Origin: Chryseomicrobium sp. FSL W7-1435
GTDB lineage: Bacteria > Bacillota > Bacilli > Bacillales_A > Planococcaceae
Reading direction: 5' to 3'
Length of the DNA: 64,000 nucleotides
Assembly (NCBI RefSeq): GCF_038595005.1
Contig: NZ_CP151997.1
Coordinates: forward strand, 2,646,362 to 2,710,361
Shown: one piece after another, positions 17,046 to 25,516 of the stretch
Layout of the letters: every line of letters begins with the position of its first letter
Position numbering within the stretch: the stretch's first letter is position 1
Notes under the pieces: model-generated
What the model was told of the DNA's origin: nothing
What the model saw: only the letters and a program-made list of their open reading frames with translations
Databases searched by the model: none
Position numbers and translations under genes: made by a program

Positions 17046-17672
17046 CTAGAGCTTTTTATAATACCCACGGGAAGGATAGTATCTGTCATAATCAATTTCA
17101 TCAAGAGCGGCTAAATCATAGACTTCATATACGCCATCCACTAAAGTGTATTTGCACTCTTGTCCATCCTCTGTTTCTACGAGTAACCGCTGATTCTTCA
17201 TACCTTTGATCACAACTTCTTTCCCAAGACTGTGTTCAACACCAAAGACATCGTATGTTTCCAAGCGTAACTCAAATCCGAGTTTTTTATAAAAGTTGTT
17301 TGCAGGCTCGTCTCCGCGCGTGTATAGCTCAATAAATTCTATAGGCGTTTTCTCTAATTCCTCCAAAGCAGCTTCATATAATTTTTGTCCAATTCCTCTA
17401 CCCTGGTAATCTGGATGAACAGCTATCACACTTAGAAAAGCACCGAGTCCTTTCGCTAAAAAGGATGTTTGTATTTCTTCAGTGTCCAGTACCATGTCGA
17501 GAATTCCTACGACCATGTCATCTTCTAATGCAATCAATTCAATAGTGGGTCTTCCAGGAAACTGAGGTTTTTCAGTTTTGACATCTTCGTACATGGATGT
17601 ATGTAAATAAGCGAGTACTCTACAACGTAGCCATCCTTCTTCGTAACGGGGCTCATATTTTATGATTTTCAT
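17046..17672 (-). CDS. GNAT N-acetyltransferase, 208 aa
   Basis: GNAT motif A is clear: FLSVIAVHPDYQGRGIGQKL, with the pantetheine-binding QGRGIG loop. NNFYKKLGFELR is the C-terminal motif. There are about 60 extra residues after the GNAT core (VEDGQ-type beta-rich tail). It overlaps the preceding alpha/beta hydrolase gene by 20 nt. The substrate is unknown. Confidence 0.87.
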   Translation of the reverse strand: MKIIKYEPRYEEGWLRCRVLAYLHTSMYEDVKTEKPQFPGRPTIELIALEDDMVVGILDMVLDTEEIQTSFLAKGLGAFLSVIAVHPDYQGRGIGQKLYEAALEELEKTPIEFIELYTRGDEPANNFYKKLGFELRLETYDVFGVEHSLGKEVVIKGMKNQRLLVETEDGQECKYTLVDGVYEVYDLAALDEIDYDRYYPSRGYYKKL

Positions 17673-18408
17673 GAGTTGTCTCCTTTAACCTTGGTGAGGT
17701 AATAAACTTTATGAGTAGTCGCTTCAATATTTCCCTCTTACTGAGCCAAAGATAATGCCCTGCGCCATCGACTTCTATATAGTTCGCACGAGGAACCAGC
17801 TTGGCAAGTTGCTGAATTGGCCATGAGGGGCGAATATCTTCTCCCCCTGCTACAAAGAGCGTCGGTACATCGAGTTTTGCAAGATTGTTCAACAAGTCCG
17901 GATATTTAATGAAGTCTCTCCATGAAGTGAGAAGACTTCTGTGTACCTCTCTGTTCGGAGCGTAGAGAAATTCAGGTAATTCTTCACCTTGTGATTGTTT
18001 ATTTGCAACGTAAGCCTCTTTCCAGTCACGATCATTTTGAATGCCTGTCCCAGCCATGGAAAGAAAGCCGCGGATTGCATCAGGATACTTGAGTGCGTAC
18101 ACCAACCCCAAGTCCGCCCCCCATGAATGACCAACCACGGTCCATTGACTAAATCCATACTGCTTTCGAATTTCCTCGATATCGCGTAAGCAGGCGTCCA
18201 CCCTATAGGTTGTCCCGTCTCCCGTCGACCGTCCACAACCCCGTGGATCAAACTGAATGACCTTGCAGTCATCAACTAGTAGGTTTGCTACGGCATCCAT
18301 ATAATCTGCCGCTCCCGGCCCGCCACTTACGAGTAAGACAGGTAAGGTTCCTGTGCCTGTTTGCTTTGTCCAAATCGTTGCCCCTTCAACTTCTATACAT
18401 ATCTCCAT
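17653..18408 (-). CDS. Alpha/beta-fold hydrolase, proline-iminopeptidase-like, 251 aa
   Basis: The oxyanion motif is SGGPGAAD (residues 29-36), then the strand VIQFDPRGCGRS. The nucleophile elbow is VGHSWGADLG (Ser near 92), and the catalytic His is in DGAGHYLWL near the C-terminus. An Asp in AGGEDIRPSW completes the triad. The HGGPG-like motif and DPRGCGRS suggest a proline iminopeptidase or related hydrolase. It overlaps the following GNAT gene. Confidence 0.86.
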   Translation of the reverse strand: MEICIEVEGATIWTKQTGTGTLPVLLVSGGPGAADYMDAVANLLVDDCKVIQFDPRGCGRSTGDGTTYRVDACLRDIEEIRKQYGFSQWTVVGHSWGADLGLVYALKYPDAIRGFLSMAGTGIQNDRDWKEAYVANKQSQGEELPEFLYAPNREVHRSLLTSWRDFIKYPDLLNNLAKLDVPTLFVAGGEDIRPSWPIQQLAKLVPRANYIEVDGAGHYLWLSKREILKRLLIKFITSPRLKETTHENHKI

Positions 18409-18474
18409 TTCTATGCTCCTATCTCTCCTGTTCCATCGCGATCCAGAAATACTGCCTTCATCGCATCATCCCCT

Positions 18475-18897
18475 CTAGTAAACAGACATATACTTCTCAA
18501 TCACCAGCCGATCCGGAGGACTAATGGCTTCAGGCAAACTTTCAAATGAAAAGAACTGCAATTCACTGGCTTCATTTTCATCAGCTTTCAAATCCCCTTT
18601 GTAGTCTCGACAGATGTAAGCAGTCACAACGTTGTAAACTTCATCCCCATGAGGGTACTGATAATAAAAATCTTTTCCCGAAAACGTCAAAAAGAGGTCT
18701 AGTTGTGCTGGAACGAGCCCTGTCTCTTCTTCCATTTCACGACTAGCCACTTCCTCCAGACTTTCCCCAAGATCCATGGAACCTCCGGCGAGCCCCCAGC
18801 TGCCATTATCTTTTCGCAACTGCAAAAGTAACCGATTGTCCTCATCAAAGATAAGTACGCATGCTCCCCACCATGATAAGCGGTGCAGTCCCCACAT
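18475..18897 (-). CDS. NUDIX hydrolase, 140 aa
   Basis: The NUDIX box is present as GGSMDLGESLEEVASREMEEETG, i.e. Gx5Ex7REUxEExGU, near residues 37-59. The protein would hydrolyse a nucleoside-diphosphate-linked substrate with Mg2+. The N-terminus (LSWWGACVLIFDEDNRLLL) is standard. The start is ATG 18897. It is monocistronic, close behind which lies a hydrolase gene on the same strand. Confidence 0.93.
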   Translation of the reverse strand: MWGLHRLSWWGACVLIFDEDNRLLLQLRKDNGSWGLAGGSMDLGESLEEVASREMEEETGLVPAQLDLFLTFSGKDFYYQYPHGDEVYNVVTAYICRDYKGDLKADENEASELQFFSFESLPEAISPPDRLVIEKYMSVY

Positions 18898-18973
18898 ATT
18901 TACGCAAATATTGTATGTATCCCATAACTCGTTCCCACTTTCATACTATTCCATCTTTTTATTATATCGTGAA

Positions 18974-19013
18974 CTAAAAAGAGATGGAAAGAATTGTTAC
19001 ATTCTTTCCACCT
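18974..19013 (-). terminator. Terminator of the HxlR-family gene
   Basis: The minus strand has GGTGGAAAGAAT / ATTCTTTCCATC arms followed by a CTCTTTTT tract, 36 nt downstream of the HxlR-type regulator. Confidence 0.75.
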
Positions 19014-19048
19014 CAAGATTCAGTTCGCTATTTTATTTTCAGCTCGTT

Positions 19049-19417
19049 TTACTTGCCTATTGTTTCTTCACTTTTTCCGTAAAGTTCATCTAAGTGTTCT
19101 AAATGAGTTACTCCCCATTCATGCATAGACAATAAAAGAGGCATTAATCCTTTCCCATATTCGGTTATTGAATATTCAACTTTTGGAGGGATTTGTGCAT
19201 ATATTTTGCGATTGATTATATCATGATATTCCAATTCTCTTAATTGAGTTGTTAGCATCTTTTTCGTTACATCAGGTACCAATCTATTCAATTCACTAAA
19301 GCGTAAAGTTCCTTTATCTAAAAGATGAAAAAGAATGACAGGCTTCCACTTTCCAACAAGAATATCAAGAGCTGTTTCAATCGTTCCAGTTCCATTTCGT
19401 TTACATTCCTCAGCCAA
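19049..19417 (-). CDS. HxlR-family transcriptional regulator
   Basis: Winged helix-turn-helix regulator of the HxlR/MarR-like family. The hallmark ILVGKWKPVILFHLL is followed by LRFSELNRLVPDVTKKMLTTQL and the wing KVEYSITEYGKGLMPLL. A conserved Cys (ECKRNG) near the N-terminus is typical of redox-responsive members. I prefer a TTG start at 19417 because GGAGG is ideally placed; an ATG at 19435 is the alternative. It is divergent from an NmrA-type oxidoreductase gene, the usual target of this family. Confidence 0.9.
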   Translation of the reverse strand: MAEECKRNGTGTIETALDILVGKWKPVILFHLLDKGTLRFSELNRLVPDVTKKMLTTQLRELEYHDIINRKIYAQIPPKVEYSITEYGKGLMPLLLSMHEWGVTHLEHLDELYGKSEETIGK

Positions 19418-19639
19418 TTTCCTTCCTCCTTCCATGGTATCCTTTTGTATACTATGTCACATTAAAGTGCCTACTTCCGATTATTCTCCTTAGGGCTTAT
19501 TATAACCCTAGAAGTAAAATTAATACAAAATGAACCATACCATGTATACCCTCAATTCAAACGCCTACCTATTTCTCGGATTAGCCGTAGTTTTGTTTTT
19601 TAGTTAAGGAACTAATAAGCTAAAAAGAGAGGTTGAAAA

Positions 19640-19742
19640 ATGAATATCACTGTATGAATTGTACAAGTTAGTTTAGCATGGATGTTTGAAATGAATGATT
19701 TCACAAAGGCATTAGCATTCATTGTGGCAATCTGAAGTTTGT
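19640..19742 (+). pseudogene. Decayed DoxX-like gene fragment
   Basis: A start with AGAGAGG upstream gives MNITV, then TGA, then IVQVSLAWMFEMNDFTKALAFIVAI, then TGA. The string resembles the N-terminus of DoxX-family membrane proteins (pattern MNIxLWIVQxLLAxMFLxxGxxKL). Several stops follow, so the gene is broken. It lies between the HxlR regulator and the NmrA-like gene, where DoxX genes often occur. Family assignment is tentative. The rest of 19436-19830 holds only promoter-like sequence. Confidence 0.5.
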
Positions 19743-19830
19743 AGGACGTAACTAACCATGATACCATCATTATTTATATAGGCACGAGTCCCTCACTTTT
19801 GGGGATACCAATCAACTGGAGGTAATACCA

Positions 19831-20703
19831 ATGAAAATTTTAGTTACTGGAGCAACAGGGAAATTAGGGTCAAAGGTTGTCGAATCATTATTGAAGACAG
19901 TATCTGCAAATGATTTGGTCGTGAGTGTCCGAAATCCAGAGAAAGCAGAAGAACTTCGTAGTCGTGGAGTAGAAGTGCGACAAGGAGATTTTGATCACCC
20001 TGAGACATTGGATACTGCTTTTAAAGGCATTGACCGAATATTAATTATTTCTGCAGATGGTGACAATGAAACAAGAATTCGCCAACACGCGAATGCTGTT
20101 CACGCAGCTGAACGCGCAGGGGTAAAATTTATTGCTTATACAAGTTTAGCCAATGCAACAGACAGCAAAATTCTCTTAGCTCCACCTCATGTTGCAACAG
20201 AAGCAGCTATTAGTAAAACGGGTATTCCATATTCGTTCTTACGTAATAACTGGTATTTGGAAAACGAAATTGGAAGTATTCAAGGTACTATCGCCGGAGC
20301 TCCATGGGTCACTTCTGCTGGAGAAGGTAAAGTAGGCTGGGCACTACAACAAGACTATGCAGAGGCAGCTGCAGCCGTACTTGTTGGACAAGGTCACGAA
20401 AATACGACTTATGAACTCTCTGGTCCTCTTTTGACTCAACAAGAATTGGTATCTGCGCTTGGAAATGTAGTAGGGAAAGACATCCCTGTCCAACAAGTTA
20501 GTGATGAAGAATATGCAGAGATCATGAAAGGCCTAGGTTTACCTGATTTTGTGATTCCATTGGTAGTAGGGATTCAAGAAGGCATTCGTAACGGTTCCCT
20601 TGAAGTAAATAGCAGTGATTTTGAGAAAGTGCTAGGTCGTCCTGTTACTCCGCTTAACGAAGCACTCGACCGACTTGTTAATGAAATTTCAAAAACAAAA
20701 TAA
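19831..20703 (+). CDS. NAD(P)-binding NmrA-like oxidoreductase, 290 aa
   Basis: Atypical short-chain dehydrogenase/NmrA family (QorB/YtfG type quinone reductase-like). The nucleotide-binding motif VTGATGKLGSKV is at residues 4-15, with VRQGDFDHPETL and YTSLANAT later. The SYK triad is not evident, as expected for NmrA-type proteins. It is divergent from the HxlR regulator, which probably controls it. A shared terminator follows. Confidence 0.88.
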   Translation: MKILVTGATGKLGSKVVESLLKTVSANDLVVSVRNPEKAEELRSRGVEVRQGDFDHPETLDTAFKGIDRILIISADGDNETRIRQHANAVHAAERAGVKFIAYTSLANATDSKILLAPPHVATEAAISKTGIPYSFLRNNWYLENEIGSIQGTIAGAPWVTSAGEGKVGWALQQDYAEAAAAVLVGQGHENTTYELSGPLLTQQELVSALGNVVGKDIPVQQVSDEEYAEIMKGLGLPDFVIPLVVGIQEGIRNGSLEVNSSDFEKVLGRPVTPLNEALDRLVNEISKTK

Positions 20704-20753
20704 ATTCAACAGATTTTTCTCATATAGCTTCCACTTTTAATCTTGAGTTCACT

Positions 20754-20785
20754 AAAAAGCTACCCTCAAATTGACGGGTAGCTTT
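20754..20785. terminator. Bidirectional terminator
   Basis: AAAAGCTACCC / GGGTAGCTTTT stem between convergent genes (NmrA-like and subtilase). T tracts occur on both strands. Confidence 0.85.
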
Positions 20786-20798
20786 TCGTGTTCTCTAC

Positions 20799-23261
20799 TT
20801 ATTTTAAAAATGCGTTGTAATAACGAACTTTTGCGACAGCATATTCCCCACGCGTAACCGAAGCTGTTGGTGAGAATGACGCTTTCACAGTAGGTTGAAG
20901 TGCAAAAGGATCTTGGGTACTTGAAAAATGAGCATGTACAATATTCAGGTCTAGCGCGACTTGCACATACCCTTTTAGATTCTCAGGAATTTGTGCTGCA
21001 TCGTCAATTGGAAGTCGTTCATCTTTGTACTGCACTGTAACAGTTCCAGTAAATTCTTCTGCTTGTTGTTGTAGACCTAATGCCTGGACTAACGAGTAGG
21101 CAAGTTCTGCTCTTGTAACGGCAGAATTAGGTGAGAACTTCCCGCTAGGCGCCGCAACCATAACACCTGTTTGATAATGCGATGGGTCACGTAGTGCGGC
21201 TCCTTTTGCTGTAACTGCCTCGATGAATTTTCCATCATTTACTTTAACATCTGAAAAACTGCTCGCTCCGGATAGAGGAAGCGTTTGTTTGATACCCGCT
21301 CCCATGACTAAATACCGTGCCAAATCTTTTCGAAGTAATGGACTGTCAGGTTTAAACTTTCCCGATGACAAACCATCAAACAATCGTTCCTGTACGCCTA
21401 ATTGAATAGCTCCAGCGGCTGGATGTTTAGCAATATCTGATAATCCTGTATAGCTGCCCACTTTTAAAAACGACAACTTTCCTTGAACGGTTTCAGGTAA
21501 AGCAATTCCAACAGGATTTACTTCCGATCCTCTTAATCCTCGGATTTCTGCTTTCCATGTTCCTGCCTTTGGTGAAGAAACAGTAACAGTCCGGTCAAAA
21601 GTAGTAGGAAAAAGCAGGCTGATCCCTGAACTGTATTCCGTCCCATCTGGATCGATCAAGACTAGATTAATCGGATTTCCTGTTTCTTTTAAAATCCCTT
21701 GCGCGTTCACTTTTGCAGATAATGTGCTGATATCTTCCTCTACTGTAAACGTTGTCGTGTTGTCTGATGTTGCTTTTGCCGGGTCGTAGACAATAGAGAA
21801 ATCATCGTATCCTGTGTTCGCTTCTACATGGCTTGCAAATGTCTGATTGCTGTTCAATGTAGAACCAAACTCTTTTCCGTTAAAGACGGTATCCAGAGCA
21901 GCGTAGGCATTGACGTACCCCGCCCCCACTTCCCATGTTTCATAACCTGGCATATTAGTCGAAGTCGACACGAGAATATCTTTTATTTCCTGCGGTGACA
22001 ATGTTGGGTCTGCCTCTAGTAGCAATGCCACTATCCCAGCGACATGTGGTGTTGCCATCGATGTACCGCTCATCGTTGTGTAGTAAGGCAGATGAGCCGG
22101 ATCGAGCGAGCTGGCATCTTGGTCGATACCAAGTGAACCCACAGGTGAGATGACACGAGTAGATACAATGTCTACACCTGGTGCTGTAACTGTTGGTTCA
22201 TCTTTCCATGACCATTCCAGACCGTCTATCGTGAACGTTCCTCCTACACCTTTTGTACCGCGAGAAGAAAAGTCAGCAAGCGTCCCATCTTTCACACCAG
22301 CCGCTACCGAGATGACCCATGGTGCTTTGGCATAAGGATTATGCGTATTTTCTCCCGGACCTTCATTACCTGCCGCAAACAACACGGTAATTCCTCGGTC
22401 ATATGCTGCTTTACTTGCTAAGTTGATTGGATGCTCTGGTTCAAAATCTCCACTTGAACCCCAGGAGTTGGTGATGACACGTATGCCATAACGTGTTTGA
22501 TTTGTAATGGCGTAATCAAAACCTCCAATTCCATCTAAAACAAATAGTGCTGCGCCAGAACCATACCCGATAAGATCGGCACCTGGTGCGGCTCCTTCAT
22601 ATTTGCCTGAAGACATGGCTCCTGTTCCACCGACAGTTCCTGCTACGTGCGTCCCGTGTCCAGAGTTTGTATCTGTATTCACTACATTCTCCACGTAAGA
22701 AACGGGAAGTAGCTTAGGCGCTAGGGCATTTAAGTTCAATGAACCCATGACATTTTGCACAAGATTTCGGCCGAACTCATGATCTTTATGAGTGCCATCT
22801 ACCCCACTGTCATTCACTACGACGCCAACGCCGGCGCCAGATACAGGAAATCCGCCGTTCATTTCTTTAAACTTTGCATCTGTTCTCGCTTTATCTACGC
22901 CTGTGATAGCTGTAGCATCTGCATTAAAATACGTAAGTTCTTCGTTTAAGAAAATGGATCGTACTTCCGGCATTTGAGCTAGACGTTCGACAGCTTGTTG
23001 AGAAGCAAGTACACCGACCATCGGTAAACTTTTTAGACTCATACCTGTCGACACACCCGCTTCTTCCAATAGGTCAAGTTGAGATGGCTGTACCGGACCT
23101 TCTCCATGGAATGTAACAATCACTTCAGCAACATCGGCAGTTACCAATGCTTCAAAAATTTCTTCATCGACAACGGGAAGTGTCTCCGCAGACGCCTGTC
23201 CTCCCGTACCTAGAGGAAAAGCAAGGACAAGTGCAAGTAAAATTACCCATAAACGTTTCAT
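20799..23261 (-). CDS. Cell-wall-bound subtilisin-like protease with SLH repeats, 820 aa
   Basis: Secreted S8 serine endopeptidase. The signal peptide (residues 1-26) precedes an inhibitor-like propeptide, then the catalytic core: VVVNDSGVDGTHKDH (Asp), SGHGTHVAGTVG (His), FAAGNEGP (oxyanion Asn) and SGTSMATPHVAG (Ser). A beta-rich domain follows. The last 190 residues contain three S-layer homology repeats (e.g. SPNSAVTRAELAYSLV), which would bind the enzyme to cell-wall polymer. Its neighbour is a shorter paralogue, so the pair arose by duplication. Confidence 0.94.
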   Translation of the reverse strand: MKRLWVILLALVLAFPLGTGGQASAETLPVVDEEIFEALVTADVAEVIVTFHGEGPVQPSQLDLLEEAGVSTGMSLKSLPMVGVLASQQAVERLAQMPEVRSIFLNEELTYFNADATAITGVDKARTDAKFKEMNGGFPVSGAGVGVVVNDSGVDGTHKDHEFGRNLVQNVMGSLNLNALAPKLLPVSYVENVVNTDTNSGHGTHVAGTVGGTGAMSSGKYEGAAPGADLIGYGSGAALFVLDGIGGFDYAITNQTRYGIRVITNSWGSSGDFEPEHPINLASKAAYDRGITVLFAAGNEGPGENTHNPYAKAPWVISVAAGVKDGTLADFSSRGTKGVGGTFTIDGLEWSWKDEPTVTAPGVDIVSTRVISPVGSLGIDQDASSLDPAHLPYYTTMSGTSMATPHVAGIVALLLEADPTLSPQEIKDILVSTSTNMPGYETWEVGAGYVNAYAALDTVFNGKEFGSTLNSNQTFASHVEANTGYDDFSIVYDPAKATSDNTTTFTVEEDISTLSAKVNAQGILKETGNPINLVLIDPDGTEYSSGISLLFPTTFDRTVTVSSPKAGTWKAEIRGLRGSEVNPVGIALPETVQGKLSFLKVGSYTGLSDIAKHPAAGAIQLGVQERLFDGLSSGKFKPDSPLLRKDLARYLVMGAGIKQTLPLSGASSFSDVKVNDGKFIEAVTAKGAALRDPSHYQTGVMVAAPSGKFSPNSAVTRAELAYSLVQALGLQQQAEEFTGTVTVQYKDERLPIDDAAQIPENLKGYVQVALDLNIVHAHFSSTQDPFALQPTVKASFSPTASVTRGEYAVAKVRYYNAFLK

Positions 23262-23279
23262 TGTATTCTCCTCTCAAAT

Positions 23280-24707
23280 TTAATTTGATTTTGAATTCAT
23301 CACGTGTTTCACTGCGCTATAGGCATCTACGTAGCCTGCTCCCGCCTCCCATTTTTCATAACCTTCCATTGGCTTGGCTGTAGTCTCAAGAATTTCTTTA
23401 ATTTCAAGCCCTGTCAATGTGGGATCTGCCTCTAACATCAAAGCCACGATTCCAGCTACATGAGGAGCCGCCATAGACGTGCCACTCATCGTCGTGTAAA
23501 AGGGGATATGCGCAGGGTCAATGTCGGTTGCATCCGAACTCACACCCAGTAAAGGAAGAGGTGAGATGACTCGAGTAGACACAATTTTGGATCCTGGCGC
23601 TGTTACTGTCGGACGGTCTTCCCACTTCCATGTCTCTCCGTCGACAGTTACTGTACCATCAACACCTGCCTGACCTCGAGAAGAAAAATCAGCCAGCTGA
23701 TAAGACTTGTCCCCTGCTGCTACAGTAATAACCCAAGGTGCTTTTTTATAGTTCCCTGAAATCGTGCCTGCAGTTGGCCCTGAGTTTCCAGCTGAGAAAA
23801 CGGTTATAATGCCCCGGTCATATAGTTGTTTGGTTGCCACATTAATCGGATCTGCCGGATCAAACGCTTTACCCGCTTGGCTCGTGTCTCCCCATGAATT
23901 GGTAATGATACGAATGTTGTACTCGCGTTGATGGGTAAGTGCATAGTCAAAGCCACCAAGAGTATCCAGCATAGCAACCCCTGCTCCAGATCCATAGCCG
24001 ATCAAGTTAGCGCCAGGTGCTGCTCCTTCATACTTTCCAGATGACATGGCTCCTGTTCCTCCAACAATTCCTGCTACATGTGTGCCATGACCCGAATTGG
24101 AATCTGTATTTGGAACGTTTTCCACGTATGAAATCGGTAGCAATTCTGAAACAGCATGTAAGTTCGTTGAACCTAGCACGTTTTGTACAAGGTGATCGCC
24201 AAATGCATGATCTTTATGAGTTCCATCTACACCACTGTCATTGATGACCACACCAATTCCCTTCCCGGTAATAGGAAAACCGCCATTTGCTTTTGTGAGT
24301 GCAGCATCCGTTCGAAGAGCATCCACACCTGTCATTTGAGTGGCATCCGCCGTTTCGTAGGCTAGTGCTCGATTTTCATAAATGGATTCAACATCGGGGT
24401 GTTTCGCCAATTGGTTCACAAGTTCTGCAGAGGCAACAAGGCCGGTCATCGGCAAACTTTTTAAGTGAACCCCTGCATTAACACCCAGTTCTTGTAGAAT
24501 TTCTGAGCGTTCGTCTAGTACTTCATCTTCAAATGTGACGATAACCTCTGCAAAAGAAGCTCCTTTTGCAAATGTTTCTTGCAGTTCAGGATCTATTACA
24601 GCTCCATGAGGGATACCGGATTTTACATTCACTTCTGCTGACACTGTCGCAGCTAGAAGCATCGATGTAGCGAGTAAAGCAGAAATGATTCCATTACGTC
24701 GTTTCAT
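23280..24707 (-). CDS. Secreted subtilisin-like serine protease, 475 aa
   Basis: S8 endopeptidase, paralogue of the adjacent 820-aa enzyme. The signal peptide is at residues 1-25, with an I9-like propeptide; the triad is in VVINDSGVDGTHKDH, SGHGTHVAGIVG and SGTSMAAPHVAG, with FSAGNSGP as oxyanion site. It ends right after the protease core with no SLH region, so it should be released to the medium. The gap to the next gene is 18 nt, suggesting one operon with this gene first. Confidence 0.94.
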   Translation of the reverse strand: MKRRNGIISALLATSMLLAATVSAEVNVKSGIPHGAVIDPELQETFAKGASFAEVIVTFEDEVLDERSEILQELGVNAGVHLKSLPMTGLVASAELVNQLAKHPDVESIYENRALAYETADATQMTGVDALRTDAALTKANGGFPITGKGIGVVINDSGVDGTHKDHAFGDHLVQNVLGSTNLHAVSELLPISYVENVPNTDSNSGHGTHVAGIVGGTGAMSSGKYEGAAPGANLIGYGSGAGVAMLDTLGGFDYALTHQREYNIRIITNSWGDTSQAGKAFDPADPINVATKQLYDRGIITVFSAGNSGPTAGTISGNYKKAPWVITVAAGDKSYQLADFSSRGQAGVDGTVTVDGETWKWEDRPTVTAPGSKIVSTRVISPLPLLGVSSDATDIDPAHIPFYTTMSGTSMAAPHVAGIVALMLEADPTLTGLEIKEILETTAKPMEGYEKWEAGAGYVDAYSAVKHVMNSKSN

Positions 24708-24823
24708 ACACTATCTCCTCTCCGTTTTAGTAATCATCACATATACGTACAATTCTGACTATTCTGCATTCGTTGTAAATTTTGGTTTTGCAGGTCCTAT
24801 TTCACCTACTACTTTCGTAGTAA

Positions 24824-24857
24824 ATAAAAAATCTGCTATACGTAAACGTATAGCAGA
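24824..24857 (-). terminator. Terminator of the two-component operon
   Basis: A perfect TCTGCTATACG / CGTATAGCAGA stem with a TAAA-type loop, followed by T6 on the minus strand just downstream of the response-regulator gene. Confidence 0.9.
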
Positions 24858-24865
24858 CTGGTGTG

Positions 24866-25516
24866 TCACCGTTGCTCTGGAAATGGAACGAGCCCATTTT
24901 GCATCGCGTGAATCACTACTTGGGAGCGACTTTTGACATTCAATTTTTTGAAAATATTGCTGACATGGATTTTTACTGTCTTTTCACTGACAAATAATCG
25001 TTCTCCAATTTCTTTGTTTGTCAATCCTTCCACCAAACAGATCAACACGTCACGCTCCCGCTCGGTCAACATGTTCTCTGTTTTTTCCTCTCTTAACTGT
25101 TGCTGATGATAGTTCATCAACTTTTTAGTTAGGGAAGGATGAATCACCGATTCTCCCGCATGTACAGTTCGGATTGCCTCAATCACATGATTAGACGGGG
25201 CATCTTTCAATAAATACCCATCGGCCCCTTCTTTGATGGCAGCCATCAAATACTCTTCATGGCTGTGCATAGTAAGAATCAATACTTTGACATTAGAATC
25301 TATCTGCTTGATTGCTTTCGTCACTTCGATGCCGGTCATCCCGGGCATATTGATATCGGTGAGCACCACATCTGGTTTTAATGTAGCCACCAAATTCAGT
25401 GCCAGATCTCCTGACTCCGCCTCTCCTATCACTTGAATGTCTTGTTCAGATTCAAGTATGGTTTTCAATCCGTCGCGTAACACCGCATGGTCATCTACTA
25501 TAATCAAACGTATCAT
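24866..25516 (-). CDS. NarL/LuxR-family response regulator, 216 aa
   Basis: The receiver domain (residues 1-120) has the acidic pocket IIVDDH, phospho-acceptor Asp in DVVLTDINMPGMTG (about 55), and Lys in GYLLKDA. The LuxR-type helix-turn-helix (residues 145-210) has LTEREREVL-like TERERDVLICLVEGLTNKEI and SEKTVKIHVSNIFKKL. It overlaps the upstream kinase gene by 4 nt and is surely its partner. The target genes may include the neighbouring protease pair, which is only positional inference. Confidence 0.94.
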   Translation of the reverse strand: MIRLIIVDDHAVLRDGLKTILESEQDIQVIGEAESGDLALNLVATLKPDVVLTDINMPGMTGIEVTKAIKQIDSNVKVLILTMHSHEEYLMAAIKEGADGYLLKDAPSNHVIEAIRTVHAGESVIHPSLTKKLMNYHQQQLREEKTENMLTERERDVLICLVEGLTNKEIGERLFVSEKTVKIHVSNIFKKLNVKSRSQVVIHAMQNGLVPFPEQR

